Shown piece after piece: positions 36,653 to 44,330 of a stretch of 64,000 bases of DNA (its first letter is position 1; each line of letters starts with the position of its first letter). The notes beneath the pieces are model-generated. The model ran no database searches. It saw only the letters and a program-made list of their open reading frames with translations, and was not told where the DNA came from. The stretch comes from Pandoraea sp. GTDB lineage: Bacteria > Pseudomonadota > Gammaproteobacteria > Burkholderiales > Burkholderiaceae. The translations under genes and the position numbers were made by a program. The stretch covers positions 1 to 64,000 of the forward strand of contig JARLJF010000210.1 of the NCBI GenBank assembly GCA_031291335.1, in the 5' to 3' direction.

Positions 36653-37598
36653 TGCCGATCAACTGGCGGTATTCCCCATCGATCAATGGATTCAGGAGGG
36701 CGTGCAGTGGATGGCGCTGCATATGCGCCCACTGTTCCTGCTCATCAAATGGCCCGTCGAGCGACTGCTGACCTTCAACGACAGCGTGATCCACGCGGCG
36801 CCGTTTCCCGTGATGGTCGTGATCGCGTTCCTGCTGTGCTGGCGGCTCGCAAGTCTGAGTGTCGCCGTGTTCAGCGCGATTGTCTTCGTGGCGATTGCGA
36901 TGCTCGGCGTGTGGAACGAAGCGATGACAACGCTCTCGCTCATCATGACCGCCATTCTGTTCTGTGCGCTCATCGGCATTCCTATCGGCATATGGAGCGC
37001 GCGCAACGAGCGCGTATGGCTCGTGGTGCGGCCGGTGCTCGACATCATGCAGACGACACCGACGTTCGTGTATCTCGTGCCTGTCGTGATGCTCTTCGGC
37101 GTGGGTAATGTGCCGGGCGAAGTCGCAGTGGTCACGGCCGCGATGCCGCCGCTCATCCGCTTCACGCATCTGGGCATTCGCATGGTGGAGCACGAGATCG
37201 TGGAGGCGGGTCTCGCGTTCGGCGCGGACAAGCGTCAATTGCTGTGGGAGGTGCAATTGCCGCTGGCGGTGCCAACCATTCTGGGTGGCCTGAACCAGAC
37301 CGTGCTCACGGCGATGGTGATGTCGGTCGTGGTGGCAATGATCGGCGCGGAAGGTCTTGGACTCGTGGTGTTGCAGGGGCTGGGCCGTCTCGACGTGGGG
37401 CGTGCGGCCGTGGGCGGTATCGCCATCGTGCTGCTGGCCATGATGCTCGATCGTTTCACGCAGAAGCTCGCGAAAACGAAGCCACGCGATCAGCAGACGT
37501 TCCGTGCCGTGATCTATCGCCTGTTTCGCGGGGAGCGCCGGGAGACTGTCGACGTTCGACCCGCATCGCAAACCGCCGACGCCCGCGAAGCGCTCTGA
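36645..37598 (+). CDS. Glycine betaine-type ABC importer permease (ProW-like)
   Basis: A 317-residue membrane permease. Family markers: FPIDQWIQEGVQWMALHMRP at the N-terminus, VLDIMQTTPTFVYLVPVVMLFGVGNVPG and the EAA-like loop HEIVEAGLAFGADKRQLLWEVQLPLAVPTILGGL. The ATG overlaps the ATPase gene by eight bases and has CAGGAG upstream. It forms the membrane pore of the importer as a homodimer. Confidence 0.92.
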   Translation: MLNADQLAVFPIDQWIQEGVQWMALHMRPLFLLIKWPVERLLTFNDSVIHAAPFPVMVVIAFLLCWRLASLSVAVFSAIVFVAIAMLGVWNEAMTTLSLIMTAILFCALIGIPIGIWSARNERVWLVVRPVLDIMQTTPTFVYLVPVVMLFGVGNVPGEVAVVTAAMPPLIRFTHLGIRMVEHEIVEAGLAFGADKRQLLWEVQLPLAVPTILGGLNQTVLTAMVMSVVVAMIGAEGLGLVVLQGLGRLDVGRAAVGGIAIVLLAMMLDRFTQKLAKTKPRDQQTFRAVIYRLFRGERRETVDVRPASQTADAREAL

Positions 37599-37737
37599 GC
37601 GCGACGATTGACGCTTACGTGTTGTGTCACCTGAAAGCCGGCCTCGACGGGGTCATGGGCCGGCGCCCGTGCCCGCCGCTGGCGGGCCGATAACCAGAGA
37701 CGATCGGGATGGATCGTACAAGTCTTGGAGAGCAGCA

Positions 37738-38760
37738 ATGAAAGGATTCGCAAAGGCGGTCGCCTCGTTCACGCTGTCGCTGGTCGCGGCCGGCGCGTTG
37801 CACGCGCAGACGCTACCGGGCACGGGCAAGACGATTCACTACGCACAGAGCGACAGCTTCGGCGGCAACTACGTCGTCGCGCAGATCGTCTCGAAGGCGT
37901 TCAAGGCGCTGGGCTACGACGTCAAGCTCAGCACCATGAACACCACGTTGTTCTTCCAGGCGGTCGCACAAGGCGATATCGACATCGCTACCGACGTGAA
38001 TTTCCCCCAGCGTGAGCCGGGCTTCCGCACGGTGCAGCAGCAGGCGATGATCGTTGGCTCGGGCCTGATCGCCGGCGATGGCATCAACGGCTATCTGATC
38101 GACAAGAAGACGGCCCAGCAGTATCACATCACCAGTCTCGAGCAGATGAAGGACCCGAAGATTGCCGGACTCTTCGGCAAGGACGGCAAGGCCGAGCTGA
38201 TCAGTTGCGATCCGGGCTGGAGCTGCGGCGATGTGGTCGATTATCAACTCGACAAGTTCGGTCTGAAGCAGACGGTCAAGGCGGTGCGGGGCAAGTACGA
38301 AGCGCTGATGGTTGAAGCGGTGACGAAGGTGAAGCAGGGCAAGCCTGCGTTCTTCTACGCGTGGAGCCCGTCGTGGGTGACGAACGCGCTCGTGCCGGGC
38401 GTGGACGTGGTGTGGCTGCCGACACCGGCCGACGCGCTGCCGCCGAACGTACCGAACAAGGGCTCGGCGCTGGTGAACAACGTGGAAGGTTGCGCGGGCG
38501 GTGCCAACCCGTGCCGCATGGCGATGGCATCGTGGAACTGGGGTTCCGTGGCGAACAAGCAGTTCATCGCGGCGAACCCGGCCGTGAAGACGCTGATCGA
38601 GCAGATTCGCTTCCCGGGCAAGACGTGGTCGCAGTGGGAGGCCACGATCAGCAAGGAAGGCGGTTCGCCCGCGTTGATCACGAAACTCTCGGACGAATGG
38701 ATCGCCGCCAACAAGGCCCAACTGGACCAGTGGGTTGCGACGGCTGCCAAGGCCCGATGA
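37738..38760 (+). CDS. Glycine betaine-type ABC importer binding protein (ProX-like)
   Basis: A 340-residue periplasmic binding protein. Signal peptide MKGFAKAVASFTLSLVAAGA to LHAQ, mature part starting TLPGTGKTIHYAQSDSFG. OpuAC-type features include DIATDVNFPQREPG, FFYAWSPSWVTNALVPGVDV and NWGSVANKQFI. Several aromatic residues likely to form a cation-binding cage are retained (SPSW, WNWG). The 139-base gap after the permease contains no gene. A quaternary amine such as trigonelline is a likely ligand in this context. Confidence 0.9.
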   Translation: MKGFAKAVASFTLSLVAAGALHAQTLPGTGKTIHYAQSDSFGGNYVVAQIVSKAFKALGYDVKLSTMNTTLFFQAVAQGDIDIATDVNFPQREPGFRTVQQQAMIVGSGLIAGDGINGYLIDKKTAQQYHITSLEQMKDPKIAGLFGKDGKAELISCDPGWSCGDVVDYQLDKFGLKQTVKAVRGKYEALMVEAVTKVKQGKPAFFYAWSPSWVTNALVPGVDVVWLPTPADALPPNVPNKGSALVNNVEGCAGGANPCRMAMASWNWGSVANKQFIAANPAVKTLIEQIRFPGKTWSQWEATISKEGGSPALITKLSDEWIAANKAQLDQWVATAAKAR

Positions 38761-38786
38761 ATTGCCACGCCTGAGGAGATCGATCG

Positions 38787-39167
38787 ATGAATCCGGATCT
38801 GTTTGAAAAGGGATTGAAGACGCGGCGTGAAGTGCTGGGCAGCGAGTACGTCGACAAGTCGATTGCCACGGCCGACGCTTTCAACCGTCCGATGCAGGAA
38901 CTGGTGACGGAGTACTGCTGGGGCGAGATCTGGAATCGCCCGGGCATCGACCGTCGTACGCGCAGCTTGCTGAACCTGGGCATGCTGACCGTGCTGAACC
39001 GGCCGCACGAACTGAAGCTGCATGTGCGCGGTGCGTTGACCAACGGCGTGACGAAGGAAGAGATCGCCGAGGTGTTTTTGCAAGCGGCGATCTACGCCGG
39101 TGTGCCCGCGGCCATCGACAGCTTCCGTGTTGCGCGCGAAGTGTTCGACGCGCAGGCGCCAGCCTGA
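38787..39167 (+). CDS. Carboxymuconolactone decarboxylase (CMD/AhpD) family protein
   Basis: A 126-residue protein resembling gamma-carboxymuconolactone decarboxylase in length and order (FEKGLKTRREVLGSEYVDKS, RTRSLLNLGMLTVLNRPHEL, GVTKEEIAEVFLQAAIYAGVPAAIDSF). It lacks the CxxC of AhpD, so a peroxidase role is unlikely. RBS GGAGAT is upstream. It is the last gene of the plus-strand catabolic operon and may process a ring-cleavage product; no other beta-ketoadipate genes are nearby. Confidence 0.88.
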   Translation: MNPDLFEKGLKTRREVLGSEYVDKSIATADAFNRPMQELVTEYCWGEIWNRPGIDRRTRSLLNLGMLTVLNRPHELKLHVRGALTNGVTKEEIAEVFLQAAIYAGVPAAIDSFRVAREVFDAQAPA

Positions 39168-39175
39168 ACGACGAC

Positions 39176-39205
39176 CGGCGATGGCTCGCAACGGAGCCAT
39201 CGCCG
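39176..39205. terminator. Perfect 12-base hairpin between convergent operons
   Basis: CGGCGATGGCTC (39176-39187) and GAGCCATCGCCG (39194-39205) form a perfect stem with a six-base loop nine bases after the CMD stop and 26 bases before the XapX stop. No long T-run follows on either strand, but its position fits a bidirectional terminator. Confidence 0.65.
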
Positions 39206-39230
39206 ATTCGTGGCGGGAGGAGAGGGGCGA

Positions 39231-39512
39231 TCAGGCCTTCGGCGTGTCGGTCTTGCCTTCATCCTGCGATGTCTGCACGACGGGCCCGGGCAGTCCGGTG
39301 ATCTTCGGCACGCATTCCCGATGGAACCACACGAGATTGACCGGTTCGCCAGCCAGCAGGCGCTTGACCGGGGGCACGACCTGTTCGCCGATCAGCATGC
39401 CGAGCAAGCCGAGAAGCGCGACGGCGGGCGGTGCAGGGGAGCGCACCCCGAGGCCGCCATAAAGAATGCCGACGAGCACGCCGACGCCGAGCGAGACGAG
39501 ATAGAGCTTCAT
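39231..39512 (-). CDS. XapX domain small membrane protein (DUF1427)
   Basis: A 93-residue protein with two membrane spans. The span pair YLVSLGVGVLVGILYGGLGV and SPAPPAVALLGLLGMLIGEQ is the hallmark of the XapX family. The hydrophilic tail includes LVWFHRECVPKITGLPG. Its ATG overlaps the DoxX stop by four bases. Function is unknown; family members often accompany amidohydrolases and isochorismatase-like hydrolases, as here. Confidence 0.85.
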   Translation of the reverse strand: MKLYLVSLGVGVLVGILYGGLGVRSPAPPAVALLGLLGMLIGEQVVPPVKRLLAGEPVNLVWFHRECVPKITGLPGPVVQTSQDEGKTDTPKA

Positions 39513-39961
39513 GAAATTCTCCGCGAAGCATGCGATCTAAGGTCGTACCACGCCACGGCGATAAAGCCGCCCACGAGTCCGAGATGCTCGAAAAAGCCGT
39601 TGGCGAGCATGACGCGCTCACCCGGCGGTGCGGCCCAGAAGCGGTTGGCCATGAACGACGCCGCCAAGGTGAATGCCGCCAGCGCCAACGCGCCCAGCCA
39701 TCGCCATCGTCCGGTGAGGATAAGCAGCGACGCACCGATTTCAAGCGCGATGACCGCCGCCGCAAACGGCGCGGCAGGTGCCAGTCCGAAGTGCGTCATC
39801 TCGGCGATGGCCGCTGGAAAATCCAGCAACTTGTCGATGCCGCCCTGCAAATAGGCACTGCACAACAGCAGCAGGGCAAGCCAATAGGCCCAGCCCGGCA
39901 GAGAAATCCCTTCGCGCCCAGCGGGCGCCGAGGGATCGGAGGACGGCAAGACAGTGGCCAT
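39509..39961 (-). CDS. DoxX family membrane protein
   Basis: A 150-residue inner-membrane protein with four spans. The first span LALLLLCSAYLQGGIDKLLDF and the later LEIGASLLILTGRWRWLGAL with ANRFWA are typical of DoxX. The 20-residue Ser/Pro-rich N-terminus is cytoplasmic. It is 27 bases after the amidohydrolase and coupled to the XapX gene. Biochemical role is unknown in most bacteria. Confidence 0.87.
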   Translation of the reverse strand: MATVLPSSDPSAPAGREGISLPGWAYWLALLLLCSAYLQGGIDKLLDFPAAIAEMTHFGLAPAAPFAAAVIALEIGASLLILTGRWRWLGALALAAFTLAASFMANRFWAAPPGERVMLANGFFEHLGLVGGFIAVAWYDLRSHASRRIS

Positions 39962-39988
39962 GACACACCTCGATTGGTGCGACCGCGA

Positions 39989-41848
39989 TCAAAACGCCCA
40001 GCACGAACAGCCGAGCGCACCCCAGAAGCCGCTTTCGTCAGACGCCGGTACGTTCGACGTCCACGCCCGGGTATGAGCATGGCCGTGTACGCCGCACGAC
40101 GTCGCACAGGCGCAACTCGCACTTACGTTGAGCACCTGCGGCTGACGCGACTTGTAGCCCACGCCGTGCCGGGCGGGCGACCAATCGGGCATGGCGGGCG
40201 GTATCTCCGGCGCATAGTTGCCGAAGTCTCCCTCGCCATAGACGACCTTGCCGCCCAGTATCGTGAGCACTGACGTGATGTCCTGAATCTCGTCTTCCGG
40301 CACGCTGAAGTAATCGGCGCCGAGCACGGCCATATCTGCGAGCTGCCCGACTTTGATCTGCCCCTTCTTGCCGACTTCCGACGAGAACCAGGTGTTGGCC
40401 TCGGTCCAGAGGCGCAGCGCGTCGTTGCGATCGAGCAGATTGCCCGGCGCGGACATGCGCAAGCCGCCCACGGTCTTGCCCGTCACGAGCCAATAAAGCG
40501 AGACCCACGGGTTGTACGAAGCGACGCGCGTCGCATCCGTCCCCGCGCCGACCTTCACGCCGCGCTCCAGCATGCGACGAATCGGCGGCGTGGCTTCCGC
40601 AGCCCGGGCGCCGTAGCGCTCCACGAAGTACTCGCCCTGATACGCCATTCGATGCTGCACGGCGATGCCGCCGCCGAGCGCCGCGATTCGGTCGATGTTG
40701 CGATCGCTGATCGTCTCCGCGTGATCGAAGAACCAGTGCAGGCCGTCGAACGGAACATCCCGGGCGACCTTTTCGTAGACGTCGAGTGCGCGAGAGATGG
40801 TCTCATCGTAGGTGGCGTGCAGACGCCACGGCCATCGGTTCTCCGCGAGCAGCCGCACGACCGGTTCGAGATCGCTTTCCATGGACGGCGGCATGTCAGG
40901 ACGCTCGACACGGAAGTCCTCGAAGTCCGCCGCCGTGTACACAAGCATTTCGCCTGCGCCGTTATGCCGGTAGATGTCATCGCCTTGGCCGGGACTCACT
41001 TGCTTGACCCACTGGCTGAAATCCGCGAGTTCGGCCTGGGGCTTCTGCGTAAAGAGGTTGTAGGCAAGACGCACCGTCAACTGTCCTTCGCGGTGCAGTT
41101 CCTCGATGATGCTGTAGTCCTCGGGGTAGTTCTGGAACCCGCCGCCCGCGTCGATCACGCCCGTCACGCCGAGCCGGTTCACTTCGCGCATGAAGTGCCG
41201 TGTGGAGTTCTTCTGATACTCCGGCGGCAGCTTCGGACCCTTGGCGAGCGTGGCGTAGAGGATGGTCGCGTTCGGCTTGGCCAGCAGCAATCCGGTTGGA
41301 TTGCCCGATGCGTCGCGCACGATCTCACCGCCCGGCGGGTTGGGTGTGTCTTTGGTGTAGCCCACGGTGCGCAGAGCCGCGCCGTTGAGAATCGCGCGGT
41401 CGTACAGATGCAGGATGAACACCGGCGTGTCGGGTGCGACGGCGTTCAGTTCATCGATGCTCGGCAGGCGCTTCTCGGCGAACTGATGCTCCGTGAAACC
41501 GCCCACCACGCGAACCCATTGCGGCGCAGGTGTTCGGTCGACCTGATCCTTGAGCATGCGCATGGCATCGGCCAGTGAGCGAACACCGTCCCAGCGCAGT
41601 TCCATGTTGTAGTTCAGGCCACCCCGGATGATGTGCATGTGACTATCGATCAGTCCCGGGATGACACGGCGGCCCTGCAGGTCGATGACCTGCGTGCCGC
41701 TGCCGGCCAGACGCATCACGTCGTCGCGCGTGCCCACGGCGGAGAATGTCCCGCCCGTGAGTGCGACGGCATCTGCCTGTGGATTGGCGCGGTCGAGCGT
41801 GGTGAACTTGCCGTTGACCAGAATGAGGTCGGGCGTGGGGGCGGTCAT
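39989..41848 (-). CDS. YtcJ-like metal-dependent amidohydrolase with cysteine-rich tail
   Basis: A 619-residue amidohydrolase of the YtcJ/exoenzyme regulatory protein group. The metal-binding HxH is in PGLIDSHMHIIRGG, later ligands are probably His in LHATYDET and FFDHAET, and the catalytic Asp in GAGTDATR. The C-terminal part contains the usual GQLADMAVLGADYF. The last 45 residues are unusual: SASCACATSCGVHGH and a terminal GALGCSCWAF hold five to six cysteines and three histidines, which could bind metal. It follows the YcaC-like hydrolase by 12 bases. The substrate is likely an amide or cyclic imide. Confidence 0.87.
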   Translation of the reverse strand: MTAPTPDLILVNGKFTTLDRANPQADAVALTGGTFSAVGTRDDVMRLAGSGTQVIDLQGRRVIPGLIDSHMHIIRGGLNYNMELRWDGVRSLADAMRMLKDQVDRTPAPQWVRVVGGFTEHQFAEKRLPSIDELNAVAPDTPVFILHLYDRAILNGAALRTVGYTKDTPNPPGGEIVRDASGNPTGLLLAKPNATILYATLAKGPKLPPEYQKNSTRHFMREVNRLGVTGVIDAGGGFQNYPEDYSIIEELHREGQLTVRLAYNLFTQKPQAELADFSQWVKQVSPGQGDDIYRHNGAGEMLVYTAADFEDFRVERPDMPPSMESDLEPVVRLLAENRWPWRLHATYDETISRALDVYEKVARDVPFDGLHWFFDHAETISDRNIDRIAALGGGIAVQHRMAYQGEYFVERYGARAAEATPPIRRMLERGVKVGAGTDATRVASYNPWVSLYWLVTGKTVGGLRMSAPGNLLDRNDALRLWTEANTWFSSEVGKKGQIKVGQLADMAVLGADYFSVPEDEIQDITSVLTILGGKVVYGEGDFGNYAPEIPPAMPDWSPARHGVGYKSRQPQVLNVSASCACATSCGVHGHAHTRAWTSNVPASDESGFWGALGCSCWAF

Positions 41849-41860
41849 GGTGGCCTCCGA

Positions 41861-42550
41861 TCAGCGATTCGCGGGAACGGCCGGAATCGCTTCGTGCGGC
41901 GTTGCGGTGCGCTGCGCGGCCTTGTGAACCATCGTGTAGGCGTAGTCGACGCCCATGCCGTACGCGCCCGAGTGCTCCTTGACGAGCTTCATCACGGCGT
42001 CGTACGTGTCGCGGTGGGCCCAGTCGCGCTGCCACTCGAGCAATACCTGCTGCCATGTCACGGGCACGACACCCGCCTGGACCATGCGCTGCATCGCGTA
42101 GTCGTGCGCTTCTTTCGACGTGCCGCCCGAGGCGTCAGCCACCATATAGATCTCGTAACCGCCTTCGAGCATGGCGCACAAGGCGAAGGTGGTGTTACAG
42201 ACTTCCGTCCAAAGGCCGGCGACGATGACCTTCTTGCGCCCGTTGGCGGCGAGCGCGTCGCGCACCTTCTGGTCGTCCCATGAATTCATCGAAGTGCGTT
42301 CGAGCAGCTTCTGGTTCGGGAACACGTCGAGCAGTTCGGGGTAGGTGAAGCCCGAGAACGATTCAGACTCGACCGTCGTGATCGTCGTCGGGATGTTGAA
42401 GATGCGCGCTGCCTTTGCCAGACCCACGGTGTTGTTCTTGAGCGCCTGACGATCCATCGACTGAACGCCGAAAGCCATCTGCGGTTGATGGTCGATGAAA
42501 ATAAGCTGGCTGTTCTGCGGGGTGAGGACTTCGAGCTTGGGGTTCGACAT
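41861..42550 (-). CDS. Isochorismatase-like cysteine hydrolase (YcaC type)
   Basis: A 229-residue hydrolase. Catalytic triad: Asp in LIFIDHQPQM, Lys in NGRKKVIVAGL and Cys in TEVCNTTFAL. SGGTSKEAHDYAMQRMVQAG and VTWQQVLLEWQRDW match the YcaC branch. The ATG at 42550 has GGAG upstream; the longer open frame upstream is out of family range. First gene of the four-gene minus-strand operon with amidohydrolase, DoxX and XapX genes, and divergent from a LuxR-type regulator. Confidence 0.88.
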   Translation of the reverse strand: MSNPKLEVLTPQNSQLIFIDHQPQMAFGVQSMDRQALKNNTVGLAKAARIFNIPTTITTVESESFSGFTYPELLDVFPNQKLLERTSMNSWDDQKVRDALAANGRKKVIVAGLWTEVCNTTFALCAMLEGGYEIYMVADASGGTSKEAHDYAMQRMVQAGVVPVTWQQVLLEWQRDWAHRDTYDAVMKLVKEHSGAYGMGVDYAYTMVHKAAQRTATPHEAIPAVPANR

Positions 42551-42805
42551 GGAAGGCTCCGGAGGGAAGTGGGGACGGGGCGCGAGGTCGCGAAGGGCAC
42601 CACATACGACCGCCTCAGAGCCTATGCCCTTCGAACGACACCCACTATCGTCTCTTCGTATTAGTGCCGGCAACGCCATGCCTGGCGTGGGGGCGCCGCT
42701 GATTTTCATCAAAAATAGCGCGCACGTTCGTGCTTTTTCGTGGTGCTCTGTGACTTGTGGCTGACGTATACTCGGCGGCATCGAATCACGACTCTGCCTA
42801 CCTGC

Positions 42806-43486
42806 ATGAACGGGCTTCCTGACAGCGATACTGCAACCGTCTACGTCGCCATCGACGATGCGGCGGACAACGCGACGCTTCTCGCGCTGCTTTCGACCGC
42901 GGGTCTGCGCACGCGCGCAATGGCGTGCGCGGCGACGTTCCTGGCGGGTGAGCGCGCCGCTGGGCCGGCCTGTCTGGTGCTGGCGGCCGATCTGGGCGCG
43001 CCCGGCGGCGGTCTCGCATTGCAGGACGCGTTGATCGCGATGCAGGACCCGATCCCCGTGGTCTTCATCTCCGATCATGCCGACGTGGCGACCAGCGTGC
43101 GCGGCATGAAGGCGGGAGCGATCGATTTCCTGACCCGTCCGTTCGCCGAAGGTGTGCTGCTTGGCGCGGTAGGCGCAGCGCTCGCGAAGGATCGCCAGCG
43201 TCTGGCGCGAGATCGGGCCAGCACCGACGTTGCCGAGCGCGCCCAACGGCTCTCCCAGCGAGAGCGGGAAGTCATGGCGCTGGTGGCGGCGGGCCGCATG
43301 AACAAACACATTGCCGACGAACTCGGCATCAGCGAAGTCACCGTCAAGATCCATCGCGGCAATGCGATGCGAAAAATGGAGGCCCGCTCCTTCGCGGACC
43401 TCGTCATCATGGCTCACAAGCTCGGCATGACATCGCCTGCGCTTTATCACGGCGGCATCGGCCGGCATCGGCGCGAGACAGTGTGA
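42806..43486 (+). CDS. FixJ/NarL-type response regulator with degenerate receiver
   Basis: A 226-residue regulator. The receiver-like domain (about residues 9-125) keeps the acidic pair in VAIDDAADN and the switch serine in VFISDHAD, but the usual phospho-acceptor Asp in a CLVLD motif is Ala (CLVLAADLGAPGGG) and the conserved Lys before Pro is Arg (FLTRPF). The C-terminal LuxR helix-turn-helix is complete: LSQREREVMALVAAGRMNKH, then ISEVTVKIHRGNAMRKM. There is no histidine kinase next to it. Control of the divergent hydrolase operon is possible. The ATG at 42806 is chosen because it begins the domain; no strong RBS is seen. Confidence 0.85.
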   Translation: MNGLPDSDTATVYVAIDDAADNATLLALLSTAGLRTRAMACAATFLAGERAAGPACLVLAADLGAPGGGLALQDALIAMQDPIPVVFISDHADVATSVRGMKAGAIDFLTRPFAEGVLLGAVGAALAKDRQRLARDRASTDVAERAQRLSQREREVMALVAAGRMNKHIADELGISEVTVKIHRGNAMRKMEARSFADLVIMAHKLGMTSPALYHGGIGRHRRETV

Positions 43487-43610
43487 GCTGGCGCCATCCT
43501 CCCACGGTTTTCCGCGATCAATCGCACGGTTGACACAAACCTGTCAGCACCGGTTGGCAATTAGCTGTTCGGTCTCGCCATCGGCGTCGCATTGATGGCG
43601 CTCAGACCCT

Positions 43611-44045
43611 TTAGCGCCCCGGAATAATCGGTGCCGGCGGCGGTGCCGCGGGCCGCTGCGGCGTCGCCGAATTCCCGAACGCATTTCCCATGCGCTGAGA
43701 CGTGCCACTCCAGTTGAACTGGCCGCCGATCTGGTTGCTCGGCCTGTTGGCAATGTCTTCCGACTCGAGACCGGGTGCACGCCCGCCCGCAAGCGGACTC
43801 GAGGCCGGCTGCAACTGATTCGTCAGGCAGTCATACGACGGCGAGCGCTGTCCGTTCACCTCCACGTCCACGCAACCGGTCCGCGATGGCGTCTTCGGCG
43901 TGCCGTTGGCACTCGCCGCATCATCGGCGGCGCTTACGTTCCCGGCCATGCCGAGCGTCAACGCGACGGCGCACGTTATCGCGGCGCCTCGCCATTGCAC
44001 GGCGTTGCCAACCCTCCGAGTGCCCCGAGTGTTCTCTGCCTTCAT
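43611..44045 (-). CDS. Small exported hypothetical protein
   Basis: A 144-residue protein. ATG at 44045 has GGGGAGA upstream. The N-terminus is a signal peptide (positively charged start, then AAITCAVALTLGMAGNVSA). The mature part has two cysteines (GCVDVEVNGQRSPSYDC) that could form a disulfide, then a low-complexity Gly/Asn/Pro tail ending PAAPPPAPIIPGR. It is divergent from the TpsB gene, so it may belong to the surface-secretion locus. No family is recognised. Confidence 0.75.
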   Translation of the reverse strand: MKAENTRGTRRVGNAVQWRGAAITCAVALTLGMAGNVSAADDAASANGTPKTPSRTGCVDVEVNGQRSPSYDCLTNQLQPASSPLAGGRAPGLESEDIANRPSNQIGGQFNWSGTSQRMGNAFGNSATPQRPAAPPPAPIIPGR

Positions 44046-44124
44046 GGCATGTCTCCCCGTCAAAAATATTAGGTGGTCCATCAGGACTCCGACCGAACAA
44101 GCATACGTCAGTCCGTGCGTTTTT

Positions 44125-44144
44125 CGAGAAAGATGAATTTCTCG
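44125..44144. promoter_or_regulatory. Candidate operator in the divergent region before the TpsB gene
   Basis: CGAGAAA (44125-44131) and TTTCTCG (44138-44144) make a perfect 7-6-7 dyad in the 285-base gap (44046-44330) between the small exported protein and the TpsB gene. It could be a repressor site or part of a promoter. The rest of the gap shows nothing else I can support. Confidence 0.4.
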
Positions 44145-44330
44145 TGACAAACGTTAGTCGGCCGCCTTCCCGAACGTCTAGGTATCCGTATTCGTGAGGA
44201 ATGTCGACACGGATTGCGTGCGGACGGGCGATACCCGCGGTGTTTAGCGGTAAGCGCGGGGAATCGTCAGGCCACCGGGGGCACTGCATCGGGCAGAGCC
44301 GCGTCGACCTAACAAAGCAGAGTCTTCTAT

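Noticed and set aside
41861-43468. Much longer version of the isochorismatase-like gene
   Set aside because: The extra 300 residues run antisense through the response-regulator gene; the ATG at 42550 has an RBS and gives the family length.
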